Part shown: positions 1 to 7,262 of the stretch, in pieces | Position numbering within the stretch: the stretch's first letter is position 1 | Layout of the letters: each line of letters starts with the position of its first letter | From: Catellatospora sp. TT07R-123 | GTDB lineage: Bacteria > Actinomycetota > Actinomycetes > Mycobacteriales > Micromonosporaceae | Direction: 5' to 3' | Length of the DNA: 64,000 bases | NCBI RefSeq assembly: GCF_018327705.1 | Contig: NZ_BNEM01000001.1 | Coordinates: 3,968,001 to 4,032,000, forward strand | Made by a program: the position numbers and the translations under genes | Notes under the pieces: model-generated | What the model saw: only the letters and a program-made list of their open reading frames with translations | What the model was told of the DNA's origin: nothing | Databases searched by the model: none

Positions 1-435
1 GACCCGGCCATCCGCGCCGCACTGCGCCCGGCGATGACCGCGCACGCGCGGGTGCTGCTGGTCAAGCGCCTGGCCGCCGGGCAGGGCATCTCGTACGGGC
101 ACACGTACACCACCAGCCGCGACACCACCGTGGCGCTGGTGCCGCTCGGCTACGCCGACGGGGTGCCCCGGCACGCCTCCAACACCGGCCCGGTGCAGCT
201 CAACGGCGGCCGGTTCACCGTCTCCGGCCGGGTCTGCATGGACCAGTTCGTGGTCGACGTCGGCGACACCGAGGTGGCCATCGGCGACGAGGTGGTGCTG
301 TTCGGGCCGGGCGACCGGGGCGAGCCGACCGCCGACGACTGGGCCGAGGCCGTCGGCACCATCAACTACGAGATCGTCACCCGGTTCGGCAGCGTCCGGG
401 TGCCCCGGGTCTACCGAGGTGGTTCCTCCTCATGA
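1..435 (+). CDS. alr: alanine racemase, C-terminal part (cut by window edge)
   Basis: This is the last 144 residues of the PLP enzyme that interconverts L- and D-alanine for peptidoglycan. The N-terminal barrel with the PLP lysine lies off the left edge. Visible family motifs are ISYGHTYTT (with the catalytic tyrosine), GYADG, GRVCMDQ and INYEIVTR, in the usual order. Its stop overlaps the next start in an ATGA, so alr, the hydrolase and tsaE look like one operon. The strand is opposite to nnr, which is unusual for this neighbourhood. Confidence 0.95.
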   Translation, partial: DPAIRAALRPAMTAHARVLLVKRLAAGQGISYGHTYTTSRDTTVALVPLGYADGVPRHASNTGPVQLNGGRFTVSGRVCMDQFVVDVGDTEVAIGDEVVLFGPGDRGEPTADDWAEAVGTINYEIVTRFGSVRVPRVYRGGSSS

Positions 436-1592
436 GCACGTCGACCCCCTCGGACGTCAAACCCGCCGCCAAGACCGACAAGGCCCCGACCTCCGGGCGC
501 CGCCGCGCCGGGGTCGTCGGCGCCGTCATCGGCGTCGCCGCCGCCGGGGTCGCGGCGGGCATCGCCGTCGAGCGCCTGGTGGTGCGGCGGACCCGCAAGT
601 CCGACGCCGACCCGTACGCCGACGAGCCCTTCGGGCGGCTGCCGTACGACGAGACCACGACCGTCAGCACCGCCGACGGCGTCGAGCTGCACGTCGAGAT
701 CGTCGAACCGGTCGACGGCGTCGCCGTCGAACTCGGGCCGCCCACGACGCCGACCACGCCGACCCTGGTGTTCGTGCACGGCTTCTGCCTCGACCAGGGC
801 ACCTTCCACTTCCAGCGGCAGGCCCTGGACCGGCTCGGCGAGCACCGGATGGTCTTCTTCGACCAGCCTGGCCACGGCCTGTCCGGCACCCTGTCCGACG
901 GCGGCGAGTACGAGCTGCCCGCCCTCGGCGAGGCGCTGTACGACGTGATCAAGGCGACCGTCCCCACCGGCCCGCTCGTCCTGATCGGCCACTCCATGGG
1001 CGGCATGGCCATCATGGCCTTCGCCGAGCAGCACCCCGAGATGTTCGTCGACCGCGTCGTCGGCACGGTGCTGATCGCCACCTCCGGCGGCCAGATCGAC
1101 GGCCAGGGCGGCTTCTACGGCCTGCCCGCCATCATCAACCGGACCAGCGGCCCGCTGCTCGGGCTGCTCACCGGGGCGGCCCGGATCACCGGCCCGATGA
1201 TCGACAAGGCGCGGCAGGCCGGCACCGACCTCGCCTGGCTGCTCACCCGCCGCTACGGCTTCGGCGGCGAAAAGCCCAGCCCGGCCCTGGTGTCGTACGT
1301 GGAGCAGATGAACTCGCGCACCACCACCGAGACCGTCGCCCGCTACCTGCGCACCATCAACAGCCACGCCCGCTACCCCGCGCTGCGCGCCCTCAACCGG
1401 GTGCCGGTGCTGGTCGTCTGCGGCGACTGCGACATGATCACCCCGCAGGCGCACTCGGAGGAGATCTGCCGCCTGCTGCCGCACGCCAAGCTCGTGATCA
1501 TCCCCGAGAGCGGGCACGTGACCATGCTGGAGCACGCGCCCGAGGTCAACGCCGCGCTCATCGACTTCCTGGACGCGCTGGAGCAGAAATGA
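432..1592 (+). CDS. membrane-anchored alpha/beta hydrolase
   Basis: A 386-residue alpha/beta-fold hydrolase. A basic N-terminus is followed by a hydrophobic Ala/Gly/Val-rich segment at about residues 27-46, which looks like a signal anchor. The fold motifs are VFVHGF (oxyanion region, about 113-118), GHSMGG (nucleophile Ser about 188) and a late SGHVTMLEHAPE holding the likely catalytic His. The ATG overlaps the alr stop by 4 nt. A hydrolase between alr and tsaE is the conserved arrangement in many actinobacteria. The substrate is unknown; an esterase or lipase role is inferred from the fold only. Confidence 0.88.
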   Translation: MSTSTPSDVKPAAKTDKAPTSGRRRAGVVGAVIGVAAAGVAAGIAVERLVVRRTRKSDADPYADEPFGRLPYDETTTVSTADGVELHVEIVEPVDGVAVELGPPTTPTTPTLVFVHGFCLDQGTFHFQRQALDRLGEHRMVFFDQPGHGLSGTLSDGGEYELPALGEALYDVIKATVPTGPLVLIGHSMGGMAIMAFAEQHPEMFVDRVVGTVLIATSGGQIDGQGGFYGLPAIINRTSGPLLGLLTGAARITGPMIDKARQAGTDLAWLLTRRYGFGGEKPSPALVSYVEQMNSRTTTETVARYLRTINSHARYPALRALNRVPVLVVCGDCDMITPQAHSEEICRLLPHAKLVIIPESGHVTMLEHAPEVNAALIDFLDALEQK

Positions 1593-2062
1593 TCCTTCCC
1601 ACCGCCAACGACACCCGCGCCTTCGGCGTGCGCCTGGCCGAGGTGCTGCAACCCGGCGACCTGGTCGTGCTCAGCGGCCCGCTCGGCGCGGGCAAGACCG
1701 CCCTGGCCCAGGGCGTCGGCCAGGGCCTGCGCGTGCAGGGCACCGTCACCTCGCCGACCTTCGTGATCGCCCGGGTGCACCGGCCCGACCTGGCCGCCGG
1801 GGGCAGCCTGCCGATGGTGCACGTGGACGCGTACCGGCTCGGCGCCATGACCGACCCCCGCGCCCAGGTCGACGACCTCGACCTCGACGCCTCCGTCGAC
1901 GACTCGGTGACCCTGGTGGAATGGGGCGAGGGCATGGTCGAGCAGCTCGCCGACTCGCACCTGGAAGTCCGCATCACCCGGCACCCCGACGACACCCGCG
2001 AGGTCGCCCTCATCCCCCACGGCGGCACCTGGCCCACCCGCCTGACCACCCTGACCACCTGA
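1589..2062 (+). CDS. tsaE: tRNA threonylcarbamoyladenosine synthesis ATPase TsaE
   Basis: A 157-residue ATPase of the TsaE family, which helps TsaB/TsaD make t6A37 in ANN-decoding tRNAs. The P-loop GPLGAGKT is at about residues 30-37. The family signatures HVDAYRLG and LVEWGE follow at the expected spacing, and the length is normal. The ATG overlaps the hydrolase stop. The usual next genes (tsaB, rimI, tsaD) are absent. Instead a palindromic repeat begins 65 nt after the stop, followed by an opposing gene. Confidence 0.95.
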   Translation: MILPTANDTRAFGVRLAEVLQPGDLVVLSGPLGAGKTALAQGVGQGLRVQGTVTSPTFVIARVHRPDLAAGGSLPMVHVDAYRLGAMTDPRAQVDDLDLDASVDDSVTLVEWGEGMVEQLADSHLEVRITRHPDDTREVALIPHGGTWPTRLTTLTT

Positions 2063-2126
2063 CCCGTCCCCGTCCAAGCGGGACGGCGCGAGGGCGCGCG
2101 GGCGCGGGGCACGTGCGGCAAGATCG

Positions 2127-2190
2127 CTTCACTTTCGGGGAAAGTGCTGGAATCTTGGCCGGAATTCGTGCACTTTCCCCGAAAGTGCAC
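2127..2190. repeat. 64-bp palindromic element, copy 1
   Basis: Inverted arms at 2130-2147 and 2170-2187 match perfectly over 18 bp, with a 22-nt spacer at 2148-2169. Arms contain the core TTTCGGGGAAAGTGC. Compared with the other copies this one carries a swapped G-C pair (CACTTTC facing GAAAGTG), which keeps the stem intact. It lies between the convergent ends of tsaE and the DUF559 gene. Confidence 0.9.
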
Positions 2191-2249
2191 GAATCTTGAC
2201 TCACCTAAAGCGCGGCGTCCTGGGCCCACCCACGGTGCGGCGGCGCGGG

Positions 2250-3182
2250 TCATCGGTGCCAGCCTCGGGTGGTGAGGGCGTGGGCGACCTCCGCGACGAA
2301 GCCGCCGAAGTCGGTGCGCAGGCGCTGGGCGGTGAGGTGCAGGACGATCCAGTCCTGGCCGACGAGGTCGTTGAGGCGGCGCCGGTCGCGGTGGAACTGG
2401 TCGGCCTGCGCGTGCCATACGCCGTCGTATTCGACCGCGACCCGGTACCTCGGCCAGGCCAGGTCGACGCGGGCGATGAAACGGCCGGCGGCGTCGATGA
2501 CGTGCTGGGTGACCGGGCGGGGCAGGCCCGCCAGCACCAGGCCGACCCGGGTGCGCGACTCCGGCGGGGAGGCCGCCCCGCCGTCGGCGAGTCCGGTCAC
2601 GGCGGCGAAGCGGCGGCCGCCGCGCACCTCGATCCGGAGGTCGGCCTGTTCGGCGAGCGCGTCCGCCTTGACCGCGCCGAGGCCCAGCAGCGCGTCGACC
2701 TGGACCACGGCCTCGACGAGGTCGTGCCACTGGGCCAGGTCCCAGCAGGTGCGCAGGGGTGAGGTCACCGTGAGCCGGCGGGATTCGATCGCCTCGCCGT
2801 CGGCTAGCTCCGCGGTATGCACTCGGAGGCCGTGCACCGGACCGAACCGGTGGCCGGGCGGGATGAGCACGTCGACCGGATCGTCCTCGCCGGGTGCCGG
2901 TCCACCGTGGATCGCCACGGCGGAGCGTCCGGCGATCACCGCCTGCGGCGGCAGCAGCCACCGGGCCGCCGCCTTGCACCGCGACTCGTGCGAGAACGTG
3001 GTCGCCGCGTCGGCGTAGACGCCGCGGAACAGCGGCCGCCACGCCTTGCTGCGCAGCTCGCCCTTGGTCAGGATCCCGGACGAGATCACTTCGGCGGCGG
3101 AGAAGATGTGCCCGACCAGTTCCTGCGGGCGCCTCGGATTACGCGACACCCCCGTACCCTGCCGGGACCCGTCCCCCCGCAT
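2250..3182 (-). CDS. DUF559 / AbiEi-like nuclease-fold protein
   Basis: A 310-residue protein typical of an actinobacterial family annotated as AbiEi-type antitoxin domain plus DUF559 (Vsr-like) endonuclease domain. The N-terminal part (SAAEVISSGILTKGELRS, then RPLFRGVYAD) resembles the AbiEi winged-helix region. The C-terminal part has ESRTR, then DLAWPRYRVAVEYDG and WHAQADQFHRDRRR, a plausible PD-(D/E)XK-like core. No partner toxin gene is adjacent. Palindromic elements sit on both sides (2127-2190 and 3204-3267), and a DnaA box lies just upstream of the ATG. The biological role of the family is not established. Confidence 0.8.
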   Translation of the reverse strand: MRGDGSRQGTGVSRNPRRPQELVGHIFSAAEVISSGILTKGELRSKAWRPLFRGVYADAATTFSHESRCKAAARWLLPPQAVIAGRSAVAIHGGPAPGEDDPVDVLIPPGHRFGPVHGLRVHTAELADGEAIESRRLTVTSPLRTCWDLAQWHDLVEAVVQVDALLGLGAVKADALAEQADLRIEVRGGRRFAAVTGLADGGAASPPESRTRVGLVLAGLPRPVTQHVIDAAGRFIARVDLAWPRYRVAVEYDGVWHAQADQFHRDRRRLNDLVGQDWIVLHLTAQRLRTDFGGFVAEVAHALTTRGWHR

Positions 3183-3189
3183 CCACCCC

Positions 3190-3198
3190 TGTGGATAA
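3190..3198 (-). promoter_or_regulatory. DnaA box, perfect consensus
   Basis: TGTGGATAA here is the exact reverse complement of the consensus TTATCCACA. It lies 8 nt upstream of the DUF559 start codon and 6 nt from repeat copy 2. A perfect match is rare by chance in DNA this GC-rich. Binding has not been shown. Confidence 0.55.
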
Positions 3199-3203
3199 CC
3201 CTG

Positions 3204-3267
3204 CGGCAGTTTCGGGGAAAGTGCAGGAATCTTGGCTGGGATTCGTGCACTTTCCCCGAAACTGCAC
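3204..3267. repeat. 64-bp palindromic element, copy 2
   Basis: Arms at 3206-3225 and 3246-3265 are a perfect 20-bp inverted repeat. The spacer between the core GTGC and GCAC ends is 22 nt, and it carries an inner GAATC/GATTC pair. It lies 43 nt beyond the nnr stop and ahead of the DUF559 start. The right flank (GATCTTGACTC) resembles the right flank of copy 1, so similarity extends past the arms. Confidence 0.92.
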
Positions 3268-3309
3268 GGATCTTGACTCCGTACGCGGGGCGCGGGCGGC
3301 GGCGGGAGG

Positions 3310-4752
3310 TTACGCGAGGAGGGCGGCGAGGACGGGGCGGAGGGCGGCGGCCACGTCGGAGGAGGTGACGGGGCCGGAACGGGCCGCCTCGCGGCCGGCC
3401 AGGCCGTGTACGTACGACGCCGCGACCGCCGCCCGCACCGGCGGCACCCCGGCGGCCAGCAGCGATCCGAGCAGCCCCGCGAGCACGTCGCCGGTGCCGC
3501 CGGTGGCCAGGGCCGGGCTGCCGGTCGGGTTCACCCACGCCTCCCCGGACGGCCCGGCGACCACGGTGCGGTCGCCCTTGAGCAGCACCACCGCCCGGGT
3601 CCACGCGGCCAGCTTCTGCGCCGCCGCGACCCGGTCGGGGCCCACCTGCTCCCCGGCCAGGCGCGCGTACTCCCGGTCGTGCGGGGTGAGCACGGTCGGC
3701 GCGTCGCGTCGGCGCAGCTCACGGGACATCGACCCGTCCACCAGCATGGTGATCGCGTCGGCGTCGAGCACGGCGGACACGGGCGCGGCGAGCACCGTAC
3801 GCAGCTCGCCCTGGGCGCGGTCGTCGGTGCCCAGGCCGCTGCCGCAGGCCCAGGCCTGCACCCGCCCCGCGTCGGCGACGCGGGGCGTGCCGATGACGCT
3901 GGGGTGCGCGGGCACCACGGTCTCGTGCGCGGCCCCGGCGTAGCGGACCAGCCCGGTCGGCCCGGCCAGCGCGCCGGAGACCGAGAGCAGGGCCGCGCCG
4001 GGATAGCCGGGCGAGCCGGTCGCGACCCCGACGACGCCGCGGGTGTACTTGTCGGACCCGGCGTGGGCCCGCGGCCACCAGGCGGCGATGTCGGCCGCCT
4101 CGGCCACCCGCAGCGCGGGGTCTCCGTGCAGCCACGGCCGCAGCCCGATGTCGACGAGCTCGACCTGCCCGGCGTGGCCGGTGGCGGGGCCCACCACGTG
4201 GGCGGGCTTGAGGCAGCCGAACGTGACGGTGACGTCGGCGCGTACGGCGGTGCCGGGCACGTCGCCGGTGTCCACGTCGACGCCGGACGGGATGTCGACG
4301 GCGATGACCGGCGGCCGGGGGTCGAGCACGGCCAGCCGCTCGACCAGCGTCAGCGCGGCGCCGCGCAGGGCACCGGTGGCGCCGATGCCGACGAGCCCGT
4401 CGACGATCAGGTCGGTGCGCGCGGGCCAGTCCGCGACGGTGCGCCCGCCCGCGGCGAGCAGCGCGGCCAGGCCGCCCGCGTGCACCCGGGCCGGGTCGGC
4501 GGGCAGCGCGCTCACGGACACGCCCAGGCGGGCCAGCATCGCGCCCGCGTGCAGGGCGTCGCCGCCGTTGTCGCCGGGGCCGACCAGGAGCAGCACGCGC
4601 GAGCCGTACACCCCGCCCTGGTCGCGCAGGGTGACCTGGCAGCGGCGCGCGAGCCCGGCGGCGGCCCGCAGCATCAGCGTGTCGGGCGGCAGCGTCGGGA
4701 TGAGGGCCTGCTCGGCCGCCCGGACCTGGGCGACCCGGTACGCCTGCCTCAC
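3310..4752 (-). CDS. nnr: bifunctional NAD(P)H-hydrate epimerase / ADP-dependent dehydratase
   Basis: A 480-residue fusion that repairs hydrated NAD(P)H. The N-terminal YjeF_N epimerase domain (about 1-210) has [13 protein letters not shown] and [16 protein letters not shown]. The C-terminal dehydratase domain (about 220-480) has the nucleotide-binding motif [19 protein letters not shown]. The GTG start overlaps the acpS stop in a GTGA, so the two are cotranscribed, as in most actinobacteria. The gene that normally follows, alr, is instead on the other strand further left. Confidence 0.95.
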   Translation of the reverse strand: MRQAYRVAQVRAAEQALIPTLPPDTLMLRAAAGLARRCQVTLRDQGGVYGSRVLLLVGPGDNGGDALHAGAMLARLGVSVSALPADPARVHAGGLAALLAAGGRTVADWPARTDLIVDGLVGIGATGALRGAALTLVERLAVLDPRPPVIAVDIPSGVDVDTGDVPGTAVRADVTVTFGCLKPAHVVGPATGHAGQVELVDIGLRPWLHGDPALRVAEAADIAAWWPRAHAGSDKYTRGVVGVATGSPGYPGAALLSVSGALAGPTGLVRYAGAAHETVVPAHPSVIGTPRVADAGRVQAWACGSGLGTDDRAQGELRTVLAAPVSAVLDADAITMLVDGSMSRELRRRDAPTVLTPHDREYARLAGEQVGPDRVAAAQKLAAWTRAVVLLKGDRTVVAGPSGEAWVNPTGSPALATGGTGDVLAGLLGSLLAAGVPPVRAAVAASYVHGLAGREAARSGPVTSSDVAAALRPVLAALLA

Positions 4753-5123
4753 AGTCCCGCCTCCGCGATGACGAACGCCGAGGCGATGCCGCCGTCGTGG
4801 GACAGGGACAGGTGCCAGCGCTCGACGCCGCGCTCGGCGGCGACGGCGGCGACGGTGCCGGTGACGGTCAGCCAGGGCCGCCCGTCGGGGTCGACGACCA
4901 CCTCGCAGTCGTGCCACTGCATGCCCGCGGGGGCGCCCAGGGCCTTGGCCACGGCCTCCTTGGCGGCGAACCGGGCCGCCAGCGACTCCGGCGAGCGTGG
5001 GTTGCCGGACCGGGTGGTCCGCTCGGCCTCCGTGAACAGCCGCTCCGTCAGCATCGGGGTGCGCCGCAGCGCCTGTGCGAAGCGTTCCACCAGGACCACG
5101 TCGTTGCCCACCGAGACAATCAC
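4749..5123 (-). CDS. acpS: holo-[acyl-carrier-protein] synthase
   Basis: A 124-residue phosphopantetheinyl transferase that activates acyl carrier protein. It has the N-terminal Gly-X-Asp-Val-Val motif, the Mg-binding block [13 protein letters not shown] and the C-terminal [13 protein letters not shown]. The GTG at 5123 is preferred over the TTG one codon upstream, because a -10-like TAAGGT lies 6 nt before it, which fits a leaderless transcript. It overlaps nnr by 4 nt. Confidence 0.93.
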   Translation of the reverse strand: MIVSVGNDVVLVERFAQALRRTPMLTERLFTEAERTTRSGNPRSPESLAARFAAKEAVAKALGAPAGMQWHDCEVVVDPDGRPWLTVTGTVAAVAAERGVERWHLSLSHDGGIASAFVIAEAGL

Positions 5124-5129
5124 CAACTG

Positions 5130-5139
5130 ACCTTAAGGT
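5130..5139. promoter_or_regulatory. palindromic overlapping -10 elements for divergent leaderless genes
   Basis: The 10-bp palindrome ACCTTAAGGT reads TAAGGT on both strands. On the - strand it ends 6 nt before the acpS GTG (5123), and on the + strand 7 nt before the amidohydrolase GTG (5147). That is the spacing of leaderless actinobacterial promoters. No strong -35 is visible on either side. Confidence 0.5.
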
Positions 5140-5146
5140 CTGGAGT

Positions 5147-6751
5147 GTGGATCTGGTACTGCGTGGCGGCATCGTGTACGGCGGCGGCGGGGCGACGGCG
5201 GTCGCCGTGAAGGACGGCAGGATCGCCGCGATCGGCTCCGACGAGCAGGTCGGGGCGCTGGCCGAACGCGGCACCGAGGTGGTGGACCTCGGCGGCGGGC
5301 TGCTGCTGCCCGGGTTGCAGGACGCGCACGCGCACCCGGTGTTCGCCGGGCTGAACCTGCTGCGCTGCGAGCTGACCGAGCTGCACGACCGGGCCGGGTA
5401 CCTGGCGGCGGTCGCGGCGTACGCGGCCCGGACCGGCGATCTGTGGATCATGGGGGCGGGCTGGTCGTACGACGCCTTCGGCGGGGCGCAGCCGTGCCGG
5501 CAGGACCTCGACGGGGTGGTCGCGGACCGGCCGGTCTACCTGGCCGTACGCGACGCGCACAGCGCCTGGTGCAACTCGCGGGCGCTGGCGCTGGCCGGGA
5601 TCGACCGGCACACCCCCGACCCCGAGGGCGGCCGGATCGAGCGCGACGCCGACGGCGAGCCCACCGGCGTGCTGCACGAGAGCGCGATGGAGCTGGTCAG
5701 TTCGGTCGCGCCCCGCCCGGACGCGGCCGAGATCCGGCGGGCGCTGCTGCTGGCCCAGTCCCGGCTGCACTCGCTGGGCGTGACCGCGTGGCAGGACGCG
5801 ATCGTCGGCGACTACGGCGGCTGGCCCGACTGCTTCGAGGCGTACCTGGCCGCCGACCGCGAGGGCCTGCTCACCGCGCGGGTGCGCGGCGCGCTGTGGT
5901 GGGAGCCGTCGCGCGGTCCGGAACAGCGGGACGACCTGCGCAACCGCCGCGAGCTGGCGCGCGGCGGCGGGGCGCGGTTCCGCACCGAGACCGTGAAGAT
6001 CATGCAGGACGGCGTGGCGGAGAACTTCACCGCCGCCATGCTGGAGCCGTACCTGGACGGCTGCGGCTGCGCCACCGACCGCCGCGGCATCTCCCGCGTC
6101 GACCCCGCCCACCTGCGCGAGATCGTCGCCCTGCTCGACCGCGACGGCTTCCAGGTGCACTTCCACGCCATCGGGGACCGGGCCGCCCGGGAGATCCTGG
6201 ACGCGGTCGAGGGCGTGGCCGGGTCGCGGCTGCGCCACCACGTGGCACACGTGCAGGTGGTGCACCCCGACGACGTGCCCCGGTTCGGCCGGGTCGGGCT
6301 CACCGTGACCATGCAGGCGCTGTGGGCCGCGCACGAACCCGCGATGGACGAGCTGACCATCCCGTTCCTGGGACAGCCGCGCGCGAGCTGGCAGTACCCG
6401 TTCGGCGGCGTGCACCGCGCCGGGGGGCGGCTGGCGGCGGGCAGCGACTGGCCGGTGTCCGACCCGGACCCGTTCAAGGCGATCCACGTGGCGGTCAACC
6501 GGGTGCCGTACGGGGTGGACGGGCCGCCGCTGGGGCCGGAGCAGGCGATCTCGCTGGAGACGGCGGTGCGGGCGTACACGGAGGGGTCGGCGTACGTGAA
6601 CCACCTGGACGAGACCGGGGTGATCGCGGTGGGACGGCTGGCGGACCTGGCGCTGCTGGACCGGGACCCGTTCGCGGGACCGGCCGCGCAGATCGGCGCG
6701 ACGCGGGCGCTGCGCACGTGGGTGGCGGGTCGGCTGGTGTACACCGCCTGA
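5147..6751 (+). CDS. amidohydrolase family 3 (YtcJ-like) protein
   Basis: A 534-residue metal-dependent hydrolase of the amidohydrolase superfamily, similar to YtcJ-type exoenzymes. The N-terminus (DLVLRGGIVYGGGG) leads to the metal motif DAHAHPVF. Later come VKIMQDGV, FHAIGDRAAREILD, AHVQVVHPDD and AAGSDWPVSDPDPF, and the composite sheet closes with GRLADLALLDRDPF. The substrate cannot be told from sequence. The GTG is chosen because the similarity begins there and TAAGGT lies 7 nt upstream. It is divergent from acpS. Confidence 0.88.
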   Translation: MDLVLRGGIVYGGGGATAVAVKDGRIAAIGSDEQVGALAERGTEVVDLGGGLLLPGLQDAHAHPVFAGLNLLRCELTELHDRAGYLAAVAAYAARTGDLWIMGAGWSYDAFGGAQPCRQDLDGVVADRPVYLAVRDAHSAWCNSRALALAGIDRHTPDPEGGRIERDADGEPTGVLHESAMELVSSVAPRPDAAEIRRALLLAQSRLHSLGVTAWQDAIVGDYGGWPDCFEAYLAADREGLLTARVRGALWWEPSRGPEQRDDLRNRRELARGGGARFRTETVKIMQDGVAENFTAAMLEPYLDGCGCATDRRGISRVDPAHLREIVALLDRDGFQVHFHAIGDRAAREILDAVEGVAGSRLRHHVAHVQVVHPDDVPRFGRVGLTVTMQALWAAHEPAMDELTIPFLGQPRASWQYPFGGVHRAGGRLAAGSDWPVSDPDPFKAIHVAVNRVPYGVDGPPLGPEQAISLETAVRAYTEGSAYVNHLDETGVIAVGRLADLALLDRDPFAGPAAQIGATRALRTWVAGRLVYTA

Positions 6752-6837
6752 CCCGGCGCCCACCGTCGCGGCGGACCCCGCCGCCCCTGCGGTGTAGGTG
6801 GGTGGCTGCTACCAGGGGGTCTGGGGTGCGGCAAGGG

Positions 6838-6880
6838 CTGTGGATAAGTCTGTGGGTATCCGGCCCCTGGTTATCCACAG
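6838..6880. promoter_or_regulatory. inverted pair of perfect DnaA boxes
   Basis: TGTGGATAA (6839-6847) and TTATCCACA (6871-6879) are both perfect DnaA boxes in opposite orientation, forming 10-bp arms around a 23-nt centre. A weaker TGTGGGTAT (6851-6859) lies between them. They occupy the gap before the EspC/DUF1023 operon, about 40 nt upstream of its ATG. A role as DnaA-controlled promoter or DnaA titration site is inference. Confidence 0.55.
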
Positions 6881-6920
6881 GGCTGTCCCCAGGCTCCACC
6901 GGCGCGGCAGCATCCCCCGC

Positions 6921-7262
6921 ATGGATGTCGAGTTCGATGACGGAAACGCACCCCAGCCGGTGCGCGTCGACCCCCACGAGTTGGTCCGCATCGCCGCCCG
7001 GCTGGCCGACCTGGCCGGCGCCATGTCCCGCGACGTGCCCCGCACCGCCGACCTGACCGCCTCCCCGGAGGGCTGGTCGGTCAGGTCCGCCCAGGTCAGG
7101 CTGATGTACGAGGTCAACGCGCACCTCACCGGCCTCAGCACCGCCCTCGACGGATACGCGCAGCGGCTGCGCACCGCGGCCGCCGAATACTCCGGCCGCG
7201 ACGAGCGTGCCGCCGACGTGATCGCGGCCGCGGGCGGCGCCCGGATCGGGGTGGCCCGATGA
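6921..7262 (+). CDS. EspC/WXG100-like small helical protein
   Basis: A 113-residue acidic, alpha-helical protein. The pattern VDPHELVRIAARLADLAG, a central Trp, then YAQRLRTAAAEYSGRDERA resembles EspC-type proteins linked to type VII secretion. No signal peptide is present. The ATG is chosen because upstream codons have no similarity-like content. Its stop overlaps the next start in an ATGA, so it pairs with the DUF1023 hydrolase. No ESX core genes are nearby, so secretion is inferred from family context only. Confidence 0.7.
   Translation: MDVEFDDGNAPQPVRVDPHELVRIAARLADLAGAMSRDVPRTADLTASPEGWSVRSAQVRLMYEVNAHLTGLSTALDGYAQRLRTAAAEYSGRDERAADVIAAAGGARIGVAR

Noticed and set aside
411..1535. A 374-residue open frame antisense to the alpha/beta hydrolase
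   Set aside because: No recognisable domain. The hydrolase on the other strand has its catalytic motifs and the operon overlaps.
3204..3267. Short open frames across the five palindromic elements that give similar peptides (QFRGKC-like)
   Set aside because: The peptides are similar only because the DNA repeat is similar. The frames carry stops at differing places and have no start or ribosome-binding site in common.
2127..3267. Classical insertion sequence around the DUF559 gene
   Set aside because: No transposase motif and no clear target duplication. The bracketing repeats also occur alone elsewhere, so only a cassette-like arrangement is suggested.
6838..6880. Chromosomal replication origin
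   Set aside because: Only two perfect boxes plus one weak one, no AT-rich region, and no dnaA, dnaN or rpmH nearby.
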